Assembly (NCBI GenBank): GCA_045646905.1
Contig: JAZRLP010000030.1
Coordinates: 30,519 to 94,518 of the forward strand
Direction of reading: 5' to 3'
Length of the DNA stretch: 64,000 nt
DNA from: RGIG4079 sp045646905
Lineage (GTDB): Bacteria; Bacteroidota; Bacteroidia; Bacteroidales; Muribaculaceae
Made by a program: the position numbers and the translations under genes. Positions 32,973-42,098 of this stretch are shown here, in pieces (the stretch's first letter is position 1; every line of letters starts with the position of its first letter). The notes below the pieces were generated by a model. The model was not told the DNA's origin and did not search any database. It saw only the letters and a program-made list of their open reading frames with translations.

Positions 32973-33779
32973 ATGACAACGGTTAGAAGAGCAAAAAAGA
33001 GCAAAAAAGATGTTTTTCCTAAAAAAGTGGCTATCAGCACATTATTTTTTGTGTTGTTATCAACTTTTAACGTTTTTTGCGAAACGCCTCGTTTACCCGT
33101 AAAAAAGGGGGACCCAAATCGTGAGAAACATAATATTTCTCCCGATTCAATTAGCGTTTTACCTATAAGCGAATGGGACGAATATAACGACTCAATATTT
33201 TGCGACACTACCCTTTGCGATAGTTCTATAATTGACAGCGTTGTCATTACACCAATGATTGAGGAATGGGTAGAGCGTGAAGTTGCATTTAACCCTAACC
33301 CCACTAAAGCCGTATGGCTTTCGGCTCTATTCCCAGGCTTGGGACAGATATATAATCGCCGTTATTGGAAATTACCTATTATTGTAGGTGGTTACATGGG
33401 GCTTGCATATGCAACTACATGGAACAATGGTATGTTGAGGGACTATTCAGCCGCCTATAGCGACATAATGGATAGCGATCCGGCTACTAATAGTTACATG
33501 GATTTCTTTCCACCCACTACCCCCGAGAGTAGCCTTGATAAAACATGGCTCACAAAAGTATTGAAGTCAAGAAAAGATTTTTATCGCCGTAATCGCGATT
33601 TATGTATAATATCTATGGTAGGAGTTTATCTTGTAGCAATGGTTGATGCCTATGTTGATGCTTCGTTGTCGCATTTCGACATAAGCCCCGACTTGTCAAT
33701 CGATGTAGCTCCGGCCGTGTTCAAAGAGTCTCACGATCGCTTGCCATCGGTGGGTGTTCAGTGGGCCATAAACTTTTAA
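32973..33779 (+). CDS. DUF5683 membrane protein
   Basis: A 268-residue protein with an N-terminal hydrophobic segment (about 19-36, probably signal peptide or anchor), an acidic linker, and the DUF5683 core starting at PNPTKAVWLSALFPGLGQIYNRRYWKLPIIVGGYMGLAYA (about 108-147 in parts), then a second membrane-like stretch LCIISMVGVYLVAMVDAYVDASL. The SALxPGxGQxYN motif is typical. DUF5683 sits between parB and an MltD-like gene in many Bacteroidales, as here; the function is not known, although the link suggests wall or division-related work. Confidence 0.83.
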   Translation: MTTVRRAKKSKKDVFPKKVAISTLFFVLLSTFNVFCETPRLPVKKGDPNREKHNISPDSISVLPISEWDEYNDSIFCDTTLCDSSIIDSVVITPMIEEWVEREVAFNPNPTKAVWLSALFPGLGQIYNRRYWKLPIIVGGYMGLAYATTWNNGMLRDYSAAYSDIMDSDPATNSYMDFFPPTTPESSLDKTWLTKVLKSRKDFYRRNRDLCIISMVGVYLVAMVDAYVDASLSHFDISPDLSIDVAPAVFKESHDRLPSVGVQWAINF

Positions 33780-33796
33780 AACTCTCTCTATTATTT

Positions 33797-35752
33797 ATGA
33801 TGAAAAAATTTGTATTAAGTTTATTTATTTCATTAGGAGCCTTAAGTGCATCGGCTCTACCTATCAACGATTTGCGCAACACTATTAAGGACGACAACAT
33901 CGTTCCTCCAAATAGTTTTGAAACAAATGTTGAAGAAATGCAAAACAATTGGTATATACAAAACTATACCGAATTGGCCGAACCAAAAGAAAAGTCAAAA
34001 GAAATCATCACCCCTACTGATGAGATTTATATTGAGCGCTTACAACGACTTCAAAACGAAATGGGATTTGAAATTGAAATGCCATATAATAATGTAGTAA
34101 AATCATATATTGAAATGTACACAAGCAATCGCCGCAAAGCGCTTGTGGAAAAAATGCTCGGTATGTGGTTGTACTACGAACCAATTTTTGAAGAAGCACT
34201 CTCTAAAGAAGGTATGCCTCTCGAATTGAAATATCTCCCAATTATCGAATCGGCACTTAACCCCAATGCAGTATCACCTGCAGGTGCAGCGGGACTGTGG
34301 CAATTTATCCTTTCGACAGGCCGTGGCATGGGACTCGAGGTAAACTCATTAATAGATGAACGCCGCGACACATACAAAGCTTCACAAAAGGCTGCCGAAT
34401 TCCTTAAAAGTCTTTATAAAACATATGGTGACTGGTCTTTAGCCATTGCAGCCTATAACTGTGGCCCTGGTAATGTAAATAAAGCTATCCGTCGCTCGGG
34501 TGGTGGCAAGAAAGATTATTGGGAAATATACAACTACCTTCCAAAAGAAACTCGCGGATATGTGCCAGCATTTATTGCTGCTGCATATGTAATGAACTAT
34601 CACAACGAACATGGCATCAGTTCGGCTCTCGCAAAAAAACCTATCCTCACCGACACTGTATGGGTTAAACAGCGTCTTAACTTCAAACAAATCTCTGATG
34701 TAATAGACCTCGAAGTTGACGCTCTCGAAACACTCAACCCTCAATATCGCAAAAACATCATTCCAGGTAGTTACAACAAGCCATATGTGCTCATTCTTCC
34801 CTCTAAACAAGTTTACAGCTACCTAATGAGTGAAAACACTATCTCACTTCACAATGCTGAAGAATATGCACTTCGCAAAACTGCCGAGCCTGGTGTTAGT
34901 CGCACTGAACAAAGAAACGATGTTGCTGTAGCCAATGCAGGTCAATCGGCTAGTGAAGTTGCTCAAAACACTCAAACATCTACCGACGAAAATGCCGGTT
35001 TCACTTCTAAAGAAGAAGTGATTATTCACGAAGTAAAAAGCGGTGAAACACTAAAATCTATTGCCAACAAATATGGCACAAATACTTCTCGCATCAAGAA
35101 AGACAATAACCTCACAAGTAATGTTGTGAGCCGTGGTCAATCGCTCAAAATCACTACATACAAGAAAGTTCTTGACAACAATAGTTCATTGGCACAAAAC
35201 GACACTAAACAAAGCCAAACAACTGTTGTGCCCCCAGCATCTAAAAAACAAGAACGCCAATATGAGCCAGTGCCATATCCTAAAAAGAAACGAAGCTCAA
35301 GCTACGCCGACCGCAGCTCTTCAAAAGTGAAGTCGGACAATAGTTACACTGGTAGCACTTATAAGACCGACAAGCGTCGCTCACGCAGTAACTACAGTAA
35401 GTCAAAGAAATCATCGGCTTCAAGTTCAAAAAGCAGTAGTTCAAAATCTTCAAAATATGGCAAAAAATCTTCGTCTAAAGACAAGAATAAAGACAAAGCT
35501 TCAAGCAAAAAATCATCTAAAGACAAAAAGAAATCTAAAGTAAGCAAGTCGTCTAAAGACAAGAAAAAATCTTCTGCCTCAAAATCTTCATCTAAAGACA
35601 AGAAGAAATCTAAAGCAAGTAAGTCTTCAAAAGACAGCAAAAAGAAAAGCTCTGCTTCAAAATCATCAAGCAAGAAAAAAGATTCTTCAAGCAAGAAATC
35701 AAGCAGCAGCAAAAAATCTTCTTCAAAGTCTAAATCAAAGAAGAAAAAATAA
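33797..35752 (+). CDS. mltD: MltD-like lytic transglycosylase with LysM and Ser/Lys-rich tail
   Basis: A 651-residue secreted protein. Signal peptide at 1-20 (FVLSLFISLGALSASA|L); SLT transglycosylase domain at about 125-270 with catalytic E151 in PIIESALNPNAVSPAGAAGLWQF (in parts) and AAYNCGPGNVNKAI; a degenerate LysM-like segment about 290-330; one clear LysM at 409-454 (HEVKSGETLKSIANKYG). The last 150 residues are almost only Ser and Lys with some Asp, a highly basic low-complexity tail. It cuts glycan strands with formation of anhydro-MurNAc, the product that AmpG imports. I start at ATG 33797 (a second ATG is at 33800); the frame open to 33761 overlaps DUF5683. A strong terminator follows. 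Confidence 0.93.
   Translation: MMKKFVLSLFISLGALSASALPINDLRNTIKDDNIVPPNSFETNVEEMQNNWYIQNYTELAEPKEKSKEIITPTDEIYIERLQRLQNEMGFEIEMPYNNVVKSYIEMYTSNRRKALVEKMLGMWLYYEPIFEEALSKEGMPLELKYLPIIESALNPNAVSPAGAAGLWQFILSTGRGMGLEVNSLIDERRDTYKASQKAAEFLKSLYKTYGDWSLAIAAYNCGPGNVNKAIRRSGGGKKDYWEIYNYLPKETRGYVPAFIAAAYVMNYHNEHGISSALAKKPILTDTVWVKQRLNFKQISDVIDLEVDALETLNPQYRKNIIPGSYNKPYVLILPSKQVYSYLMSENTISLHNAEEYALRKTAEPGVSRTEQRNDVAVANAGQSASEVAQNTQTSTDENAGFTSKEEVIIHEVKSGETLKSIANKYGTNTSRIKKDNNLTSNVVSRGQSLKITTYKKVLDNNSSLAQNDTKQSQTTVVPPASKKQERQYEPVPYPKKKRSSSYADRSSSKVKSDNSYTGSTYKTDKRRSRSNYSKSKKSSASSSKSSSSKSSKYGKKSSSKDKNKDKASSKKSSKDKKKSKVSKSSKDKKKSSASKSSSKDKKKSKASKSSKDSKKKSSASKSSSKKKDSSSKKSSSSKKSSSKSKSKKKK
35395..35749 (+). 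repeat. Low-complexity coding repeat (Ser/Lys tail of mltD)
   Basis: The 3' end of mltD consists of imperfect repeats of units such as tctaaagacaagaagaaatc and aaaatcttcatctaaagac, coding for SKDKKKS-type blocks. The repetition invites slippage and length changes between strains. The long open frame on the opposite strand here, acidic and Leu-rich, is a by-product. Confidence 0.8.
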
Positions 35753-35783
35753 TAGGGTTCAACACCCACCCTCTCATACACAC

Positions 35784-35823
35784 AACGAGGAGATGCATCA
35801 CACATCTCCTCGTTTGTTTTTTA
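35784..35823 (+). terminator. Intrinsic terminator after parA-parB-DUF5683-mltD
   Basis: aacgaggagatg (35784-35795) pairs with catctcctcgtt (35803-35814), loop 7 bases, followed by tgtttttta. A perfect 12-bp stem plus U tract. Confidence 0.9.
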
Positions 35824-35903
35824 TAGTATATGAACACGCCTATATGTATGCTCAACCTTTTTTATCTCGGTTTATATACTAATTAAGGTAATCCTATTGG
35901 GTT

Positions 35904-36571
35904 TCACTTTTTAGGTAAAAGAATATCTTTTAGACCATATTTCTTATTAAATCTACACATATCAACCAATTTAGGGATACCGTTAACCTTGGCCTTTTCG
36001 GTATATTGCCATATTGTATAAGTTCCTTTCCCAATTATTTGTGGCTCATTTTTTCCATATCGTCCTATATATAGATGATAGTTATTGTATTTAGGAGCGC
36101 AATAGGTATTATATGAGCGTTGTGTGCCATAAATCATAGGGCTTACACCAAATTTAGCTATTACTAATGAAATAAACACATCTAAACTATCCTGAAGTAC
36201 CTTGGTTGATTTATCATCTGATGTTTCAACATCTACCATAGGAATAAGATCAATTTTATATTTCTTCACTGTATTGTAGAAATTTTAAATTGCTTATGTG
36301 CACCACTCGTCATTCTAAAATAATGATATACACCTACTGGCAACCCTACCTTTTTAGCGCCAACAATATTCTTTTTAAATTTAAAATCAACATATGTTTC
36401 GCCTTCGGTGGCTTTAATATAAACAAAACCTATTGGCTCTTTTGCTACTTTGTTCCAATTAATGTCCCCTTGATGGTGCGAAACATCAATTCCTTTAGGT
36501 GAATTTTGAGAACAGCCATAGAAAGCAACACAACAAAATGCAACAAATAGTGCTAATCGGCTCTTTGACAT
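35904..36571 (-). pseudogene. GH25 lysozyme lipoprotein gene, broken by a one-base frameshift
   Basis: Two adjacent frames together make one glycoside hydrolase 25 (muramidase). The first (from 36571) has lipobox FYGC (C20) and the motifs GIDVSHHQGDINW, FVYIKATEGETYVDF and VGVYHYFR, then ends early. The second supplies LIPMVDVE (catalytic acids), MIYGTQRSYN, LYIGRYG and IWQYTEKAKVNGIP. The break is at the T4 run 36283-36286 on the plus strand (A4 in the gene): one more A restores HKQFKNFYNTVKKYKIDLIP and a single frame of about 222 residues. It may be a true pseudogene, a slippage-controlled gene, or a sequencing error in a homopolymer. It sits between mltD and the patatin gene; the latter starts upstream and reads in the same direction. 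Confidence 0.85.
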
Positions 36572-36591
36572 CGTTATTTAAATTATTTTTA

Positions 36592-38907
36592 TTATTTCAT
36601 AAATTTAGGAGCGAGAAGGAATACTCCAAATGATAATCCGTAGTTCCAATTATTTTTGGGAAAGCTCATATAGTTACCATATAACGACAATGATGCAAAG
36701 GGAAAGTTATATACCAATGCCAATTCGCCAAAAAATTCGGGATTAGAAAACCAGTTTCCATAATATGGAGTGAAATCAATAGTGTTCTCACATATTTTTT
36801 GGAAAGGCAAGAAACAATGGAAGTTGCCTCGTGCTTGCAAGTTTTCATTAATCTTCCACACGGGGACTATGCCAGCTGCCACATATGAGTTGGCCCTAAA
36901 TGCCGGATTAAATGCGTTATATGATGATGGTGTGGGGTTAAATGCCGATGCGTTTACAATTGTTGCATTATAATTTGACAAGAGTTTCTTTGTTGATGCA
37001 TAAATATCAACCTCTGTCCCTAATGAGAATTTTCGTCCTAATGCAAAATAATTTTTTGCAATTAACTCTATTTGTGCCCATTTTGTGTTCTCGCTACTGC
37101 GATTTGCCATGTCATTGGCAGGCAAATATTCATAATTGCCCAAAACTCCTATTGCCGAGGTCTTATAATATGCACCCTTCGACGGATAAGAATTATTGTC
37201 AAGTGTATTGTACTCAAAATTAAGAGCCAATTGGCCCAAATTATAGACCGATTTATCTCTATCGGTTACTGCAAAATCGACATTGTTATTTTCATAAAAT
37301 TTATTCTCAAGGTGCCCATATCCCACTGTCAAGTCGGCCTTTCCATTGCGAGAGGCAGCGATAGCATATTTTACCCGAGCAAATGCTTCAGTTGCCGATA
37401 TAAATGTGGGCACATTATCTTCATAGAAAAGATTATCATTTTCATGAAAATTATGTCGTGATAACACTCCTTGAAAATCAATTGATGATTGCAAGTGTGT
37501 GCGCAATAAAATTCGAGAATACAACTCTCCTGCCATATAACTTTGTCCTATCCACGCATTAAGATTGGCACTAAATGCATTAAAACGCAAAGGTTTATAA
37601 CCGCCCGAAAGGAAAATATAACTATTGGTTGAAGATGTTATATATCCACCAAATCCCACTACAAATTTGTTTTTAACCGTCGCCTCGAGATTGAGGTCAA
37701 ACGCGCCAGTTGAATCATTATACACAGCCATCGGATAAAGATTTTTGAGCGTTCCAGGCGAAATGGCTCTATAATATGCATCGCGAGCTTGTTCTACATC
37801 AAAAACCTCTTTCTCGTTTTCATCAAACAGGTATTTAATATACTCATTTTGAGCATCTGTTCCACCCTCAACACTCACCGAACCAAATGTCAATGGTGGT
37901 GTTTTTGACTTAAACACTCGGCGATTATGAGCAAGCGTCTCGGCCGATATGCGTTTTGTAACACGACCTTTTATTGAATCAATCATTGAAATTGTTTTAT
38001 CATAACCCACCTTGTATATAGCTTTTGCTTTGGGAAAATCAAGAAGGTTATATGCTTTCAAGTCAAGAGTCATTTTTATTCCATCTTCGTCGGGCAAATC
38101 ATACTCGTTATTCTGGATTATGAGGTCTTCAAGTTGCGTCAACACATCGTTAGAAATTTTTGAACCATCAGAAGGTGACACATCAACGCCAATCATTATT
38201 GATGGAGCAAAATCGGTGCGCATCACATCTACCGGGAAGTTATCGTAAATACCACCATCATACACATACATCCCGTTCATTTTTATCGGCTGGAACACTA
38301 CGGGAAATGTCATTGAGGCGCGTATGGCTTCGCCTAAATCGCCATTGGCACACACCATTTTTCGTTTGTTGACCACATCTGATGCCACGCAACGATATGG
38401 AACAAATAAGTTATCAAAATTACCGTCACATTGAGCCGAATATGTCGAAAAAAGTTCCATAACGGCAAAGTTCATAGGTAATGGAGATATTAAACTCGAC
38501 GGCAATATTGAGGAAATCTGCGTCGAATCGCCACTCGATAACGGCACTTTGAGCATTGCTGGAGTGGGATTATCTTTTGAAAAATAATATGTGAGTTTCT
38601 CGTTTATCTTCCCTGTTGACCAATGGGCAAATTCAGAACTACATATTAATTCCATCATCTCCTCGGGCGAATAGCCACAAGAATATAGCCCACCCACAAT
38701 TGCGCCCATTGATGTTCCTACAATGTAATCAATAGGAATTCCATTCTCCTCAAGGGCTTGAATAACGCCTATGTGGGCAATACCTTTAGCGCCACCACCA
38801 CTCAATACCAATCCCACCGATTGCGATTGATTTTCTTCGGTAGCATGTGCCCTATGGGGGATGATTGACACCAATAGCAACAATATTACTGCATATATAT
38901 TTTTCAT
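36592..38907 (-). CDS. Patatin-like phospholipase with outer-membrane barrel (PlpD-like)
   Basis: A 771-residue protein with a signal peptide (NIYAVILLLLVSIIPHRAHA|T). The patatin domain (about 30-310) shows the oxyanion loop GGGAKGIAHIGVI, nucleophile S66 in GTSMG, and aspartate D217 in YDGGIYDNFPVD. A POTRA-like part (about 330-400, TFGSVSVEGGTDAQNEYIKY) and a beta-rich C-terminal half (about 410-771) ending in FGVFLLAPKFMK follow. The order patatin-POTRA-barrel is that of PlpD-type (type Vd) autotransporters, where the lipase is carried to the surface by its own barrel. It likely hydrolyses phospholipids. A -7 box is 26 bases upstream; the broken GH25 gene starts 20 bases after its stop. 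Confidence 0.9.
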   Translation of the reverse strand: MKNIYAVILLLLVSIIPHRAHATEENQSQSVGLVLSGGGAKGIAHIGVIQALEENGIPIDYIVGTSMGAIVGGLYSCGYSPEEMMELICSSEFAHWSTGKINEKLTYYFSKDNPTPAMLKVPLSSGDSTQISSILPSSLISPLPMNFAVMELFSTYSAQCDGNFDNLFVPYRCVASDVVNKRKMVCANGDLGEAIRASMTFPVVFQPIKMNGMYVYDGGIYDNFPVDVMRTDFAPSIMIGVDVSPSDGSKISNDVLTQLEDLIIQNNEYDLPDEDGIKMTLDLKAYNLLDFPKAKAIYKVGYDKTISMIDSIKGRVTKRISAETLAHNRRVFKSKTPPLTFGSVSVEGGTDAQNEYIKYLFDENEKEVFDVEQARDAYYRAISPGTLKNLYPMAVYNDSTGAFDLNLEATVKNKFVVGFGGYITSSTNSYIFLSGGYKPLRFNAFSANLNAWIGQSYMAGELYSRILLRTHLQSSIDFQGVLSRHNFHENDNLFYEDNVPTFISATEAFARVKYAIAASRNGKADLTVGYGHLENKFYENNNVDFAVTDRDKSVYNLGQLALNFEYNTLDNNSYPSKGAYYKTSAIGVLGNYEYLPANDMANRSSENTKWAQIELIAKNYFALGRKFSLGTEVDIYASTKKLLSNYNATIVNASAFNPTPSSYNAFNPAFRANSYVAAGIVPVWKINENLQARGNFHCFLPFQKICENTIDFTPYYGNWFSNPEFFGELALVYNFPFASLSLYGNYMSFPKNNWNYGLSFGVFLLAPKFMK

Positions 38908-38933
38908 AATTTACTCTTTTTAATATAACAACA

Positions 38934-38941
38934 CAAAGATA
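38934..38941 (-). promoter_or_regulatory. Candidate -7 box for the patatin gene
   Basis: CAAAGATA reads TATCTTTG on the minus strand (full TAnnTTTG match), 26 bases upstream of the ATG at 38907. A -33 at the usual spacing is not seen; the serB terminator hairpin occupies that space. Confidence 0.45.
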
Positions 38942-38961
38942 TAATTTTCGCTCAAAATCTA

Positions 38962-38998
38962 AAAGAAAAAACAGTCATCAATTTAATTGACAACTGTT
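38962..38998 (-). terminator. Intrinsic terminator after serB
   Basis: On the minus strand a 13-bp stem (plus coordinates 38970-38982 with 38986-38998, with two G-U pairs that exist only in the minus-strand RNA) closes a 3-base loop and is followed by tttttctttt. It ends serB and lies against the promoter of the patatin gene. Confidence 0.85.
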
Positions 38999-39031
38999 CA
39001 TTTTTATCCATTTTCTTATATTTTTATCCCT

Positions 39032-40255
39032 TTACGAGATAAACGAGTCTTTAAACCCAAGGAAATATAGAATTCCATCAAGGCCTATTGTTGACAGCGA
39101 TTGCTCGGCTGTTTCTTTCACTTTAGGCTTGGCGTGGAATGCAATGCCAAGACCGGCAGTAGCGAGCATTGGAAGGTCGTTTGCTCCATCTCCCACAGCA
39201 ATTGTTTGGGCTATGTTTACATTCTCAACTTGCGCAATGAGGCGCAACAATTCGGCTTTTCGTTTACCATCAACTATATCTCCAAGATGGCGACCTGTAA
39301 GCTTGCCGTCAACTATTTCAAGTTCGTTGGCATATACATAATCAAAGCCAAAGCGTTGTTTGAGATAATTACCAAAATAAGTGAAACCACCCGAAAGAAT
39401 TGCAGTTTTATAACCGACACGCTTCAACACCTCAATTAAGCGATCAAGCCCCTCGGTAATAGGCAGATTTTCTGCAATGTCTTTCATCACACTTTCATCA
39501 AGACCTTTGAGTAATGCCACACGCTCGGTAAACGACTCACAGAAATCAATCTCGCCTCGCATAGCACGCTCGGTAATTTCCTTTACCTTGTCGCCTACAC
39601 CCGCACGAATAGCAAGTTCATCAATCACCTCGGTTTCAATGAGAGTTGAATCCATATCGAAACATATCAAGCGACGAGAGCGACGATACATCGTATCTTC
39701 TTGCAACGAAATATCCACACCCTCATTGGCCGACATTTCCATGAATTGCGACTGCATTTCAGCACGGTCACGAGGAGTGCCACGCACCGAGAATTCTACA
39801 CAGGCCTTTGATAATGGATTTTCTTTTTCTTCCAATGGCATGCGCCCGGTCAAACGGCGAATACTATCAATATTAAGATTTTGTCGAGAGATAACATCCG
39901 ATACCAATGCAATATGACGCGAAGTCAACTCACGGCCAAGCGTAGTGATAATCCAGCGTTGCTTACCTTGACGCCCTACCCAATCGGTATATTCCTCAAC
40001 CGAGATGGGAGTGAAATGAATTTGGAAATTCAATTCCGACGCTTTAAACAACAACTCCTTCATTATGTCGCCCGATACCGAGCTATCGGTCTTAAACAAT
40101 ATACCAAGCGATAGATAATGATGAATATCGGCCTGACCAATATCAAGAATATCAGCATCATACTTTGCCAAAATACTTGTCAATGCCGCAGTAACCCCCG
40201 GGCGGTCATACCCCGAGATATTCACCATTATAAGTTCAAGATTTTTAGTTTTCAT
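39032..40255 (-). CDS. serB: Phosphoserine phosphatase SerB with tandem ACT domains
   Basis: A 407-residue cytoplasmic enzyme making serine from phosphoserine. Two ACT domains (about 5-85, ISGYDRPGVTAALTSILA; about 100-180, LGRELTSRHIALVSDVI) precede a HAD phosphatase (about 193-400): DMDST with D200 and D202 as nucleophile and acid/base, the SGGFTYFGNYL motif, and AVGDGANDLPML. The ACT domains suggest amino-acid feedback, probably by serine. It is a single-gene transcript with a good promoter and its own terminator. Confidence 0.95.
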   Translation of the reverse strand: MKTKNLELIMVNISGYDRPGVTAALTSILAKYDADILDIGQADIHHYLSLGILFKTDSSVSGDIMKELLFKASELNFQIHFTPISVEEYTDWVGRQGKQRWIITTLGRELTSRHIALVSDVISRQNLNIDSIRRLTGRMPLEEKENPLSKACVEFSVRGTPRDRAEMQSQFMEMSANEGVDISLQEDTMYRRSRRLICFDMDSTLIETEVIDELAIRAGVGDKVKEITERAMRGEIDFCESFTERVALLKGLDESVMKDIAENLPITEGLDRLIEVLKRVGYKTAILSGGFTYFGNYLKQRFGFDYVYANELEIVDGKLTGRHLGDIVDGKRKAELLRLIAQVENVNIAQTIAVGDGANDLPMLATAGLGIAFHAKPKVKETAEQSLSTIGLDGILYFLGFKDSFIS

Positions 40256-40274
40256 GTTTTTGTCATTTATTCTT

Positions 40275-40305
40275 CAAATTTACGAATAAATTGTAGACCT
40301 ACAAA
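40275..40305 (-). promoter_or_regulatory. Promoter of serB
   Basis: CAAATTTA (40275-40282) reads TAAATTTG on the minus strand and CAAA (40302-40305) reads TTTG, with a 19-base spacer: both Bacteroidetes elements match fully. The -7 box is 19 bases upstream of the serB ATG. Confidence 0.7.
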
Positions 40306-40316
40306 TTGAATTATAT

Positions 40317-40357
40317 ATAAAAACAGTGATGCACAATAAAATTATGCATCACTGTTA
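40317..40357 (-). terminator. Intrinsic terminator of the peptidoglycan-salvage operon
   Basis: A perfect 12-bp stem (40323-40334 with 40346-40357) with an 11-base loop is followed on the minus strand by a run of T (tttttata). It lies 19 bases after the murQ stop, and no comparable terminator is seen upstream until the start of the ten-gene run. Confidence 0.92.
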
Positions 40358-40376
40358 GTTATAATAGATATTATTC

Positions 40377-41198
40377 TTATGCTTGTTCAGCGCGGTATGC
40401 GTCGCAGGCGCGTTTTACTTCGCCGTGGAGGAGGAGAAGGCGTTTTGCTTCTTCATATTCCAATCCGAGTTCTTCAACTACCATACGAGTGCCACGGTCA
40501 ACGAGTTTCGCGTTTGAAAGTTGCATGTTAACCATTTTGTTACCTTTCACGCGACCCATTTGAATCATAACTGATGTTGTAATCATGTTACAAATCATTT
40601 TTTGACCTGTACCCGATTTCATACGAGAGCTACCAGTAACATATTCAGGGCCAACAATCATTTCGATAGCGATGTCGGCTGCTTGTGAGATAGGAGCATC
40701 GGGATTAGAAGTGATAGCAGCAGTCAAAATGCCACGCTCACGACAAGCATTGAGTGCACCAATCACATAAGGAGTTGTACCTGAAGCAGCGATACCAATA
40801 ACTGTATCTTTTTCGTTGATATTGAAAGCTTCAAGGTCTTTCCAACCTTGGTTAATGTCATCTTCAGCGTTTTCAACTGGGTTACGAAGAGCAACATCAC
40901 CACCTGCGATGAGACCGATTACCCATGATGGGTCCATACCATATGTAGGTGGAATTTCAGATGCGTCGAGCACACCAAGACGGCCTGAAGTACCTGCACC
41001 CATATAGAAGATGCGGCCACCTTTTTTCATGCGGCTAACGATACCTGTAACGAGTTTTTCGATTTGAGGAATAGCTTTTTCTACTGCAAGAGCTACTTTT
41101 TTGTCCTCATTGTTAATATCAGTAAGGAGTTCCAATACTGATTTCTTTTCCAAGTCATTGTAAAGTGAAGGTTGTTCACTGATTTTTACAAATGCCAT
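40377..41198 (-). CDS. murQ: N-acetylmuramic acid 6-phosphate etherase MurQ
   Basis: A 273-residue SIS-fold lyase that splits MurNAc-6-phosphate into GlcNAc-6-phosphate and D-lactate. Family motifs are clear: FYMGAGTSGRLGVLDASEIPPT (in parts) with catalytic E81, VENAEDD with E112, GIAASGTTPYVIGAL, GPEYVTGSSRMKSGTGQKM and NMITTSVMI. It has the 270-residue Bacteroidetes length, shorter than the about 300 of E. coli. It is the last gene of the salvage operon, 40 bases after murK. The D-lactate formed has a probable fate in the same operon (gene at 43273-46071). Confidence 0.97.
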   Translation of the reverse strand: MAFVKISEQPSLYNDLEKKSVLELLTDINNEDKKVALAVEKAIPQIEKLVTGIVSRMKKGGRIFYMGAGTSGRLGVLDASEIPPTYGMDPSWVIGLIAGGDVALRNPVENAEDDINQGWKDLEAFNINEKDTVIGIAASGTTPYVIGALNACRERGILTAAITSNPDAPISQAADIAIEMIVGPEYVTGSSRMKSGTGQKMICNMITTSVMIQMGRVKGNKMVNMQLSNAKLVDRGTRMVVEELGLEYEEAKRLLLLHGEVKRACDAYRAEQA

Positions 41199-41238
41199 AT
41201 TATATAAATTTAATTGTGAATTTTTAATTATGAATTAA

Positions 41239-42075
41239 TTACGCGTGGTAAGCGATGAGGCCTTCCATAGGAGCTTGAAGGATTTTGCCGATTTTACAGT
41301 CAACTGCATCGGCTGCTTCTTCAAGAACTTCGCGATAGTAGTGAGCGATTGAACCTACGAAGTTAATGCTATAATCTTTATAGTTATCGTAGTTAGCAAT
41401 GTTGCGCACAAAGAATGCTTTGAAAGCGTTCAATACGAGACGGTGAACAGCAGGTTCCTCGATGTTTTGAATCAAGAATGGAGTGATTGAAGCGAGGAAG
41501 CGGTTAGCTGGATGCTCACGATAAACTTTTTGAATGATTTTCATACGATCGAGGTCGTATTGAGCAAGGAATTTTTCGCAAAGATGTTCGGGAAGTTGTT
41601 TTTTCAACACATCGCCCACGAGCAATTTACCAAGAACAGCACCACTACCTTCGTCACCAAGGATGTAACCGAGTGGAGACACATTGTCAACGATTTTTTC
41701 ACCATCGTAATAGCAAGAGTTAGAACCTGTACCCAAGATACAAGCGATACCCGCTTCGTGACCAAAGAGAGCACGAGCTGCAGCAAGAAGGTCGGTGTAA
41801 ACTTCGATAACAGGAGCTGGAACATGAGCAGCGATAGCGCGACGCACATTGCCACACACATCGTCGTTGATACAACCTGCACCATAGAAATAGATGCTTT
41901 CAAATGTCATTCCTTCAACTTCGGGTTTCAACTCGTTGCCCATACGCTCAGCCATTTCTTCTTCGGTGAGCATAATTGCGTTCATACCAGGAGTGAAGAA
42001 CTCCTTAACTACTTTTCCATCTTCAACGGCACACCATTGGATTTTGGTAGAGCCACAATCTGCAATTAATTTCAT
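41239..42075 (-). CDS. murK: MurK-like N-acetylmuramic acid/N-acetylglucosamine kinase
   Basis: A 278-residue BadF/BcrA-type sugar kinase of the ASKHA fold. Key parts are LIADCGSTKIQW (phosphate 1), IYFYGAGC, ACILGTGSNSCYYDGEKI (phosphate 2), and PLGYILGDEGSGAVLGKLL. By position between murQ and a MurT-type transporter it corresponds to Tannerella MurK, which phosphorylates MurNAc (and GlcNAc) at C6 after import. It lies 23 bases after murT and 40 before murQ. A paralogue is at 55662-56495. Confidence 0.9.
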   Translation of the reverse strand: MKLIADCGSTKIQWCAVEDGKVVKEFFTPGMNAIMLTEEEMAERMGNELKPEVEGMTFESIYFYGAGCINDDVCGNVRRAIAAHVPAPVIEVYTDLLAAARALFGHEAGIACILGTGSNSCYYDGEKIVDNVSPLGYILGDEGSGAVLGKLLVGDVLKKQLPEHLCEKFLAQYDLDRMKIIQKVYREHPANRFLASITPFLIQNIEEPAVHRLVLNAFKAFFVRNIANYDNYKDYSINFVGSIAHYYREVLEEAADAVDCKIGKILQAPMEGLIAYHA

Positions 42076-42098
42076 GTTTTGTATTATTATTTTTGTTA

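Noticed and set aside
31000..33000. parS sites near parAB
   Set aside because: No 14-16-base palindrome with a CACGTG-like centre was found by eye in this stretch.
35392..35805. Acidic, Leu-rich open frame on the minus strand
   Set aside because: It mirrors the Ser/Lys repeat of mltD (AAG/TCT codons read backwards) and covers its terminator.
39477..39917. 146-codon open frame antisense to serB
   Set aside because: Full overlap with a clear serB gene; no family character and no promoter.
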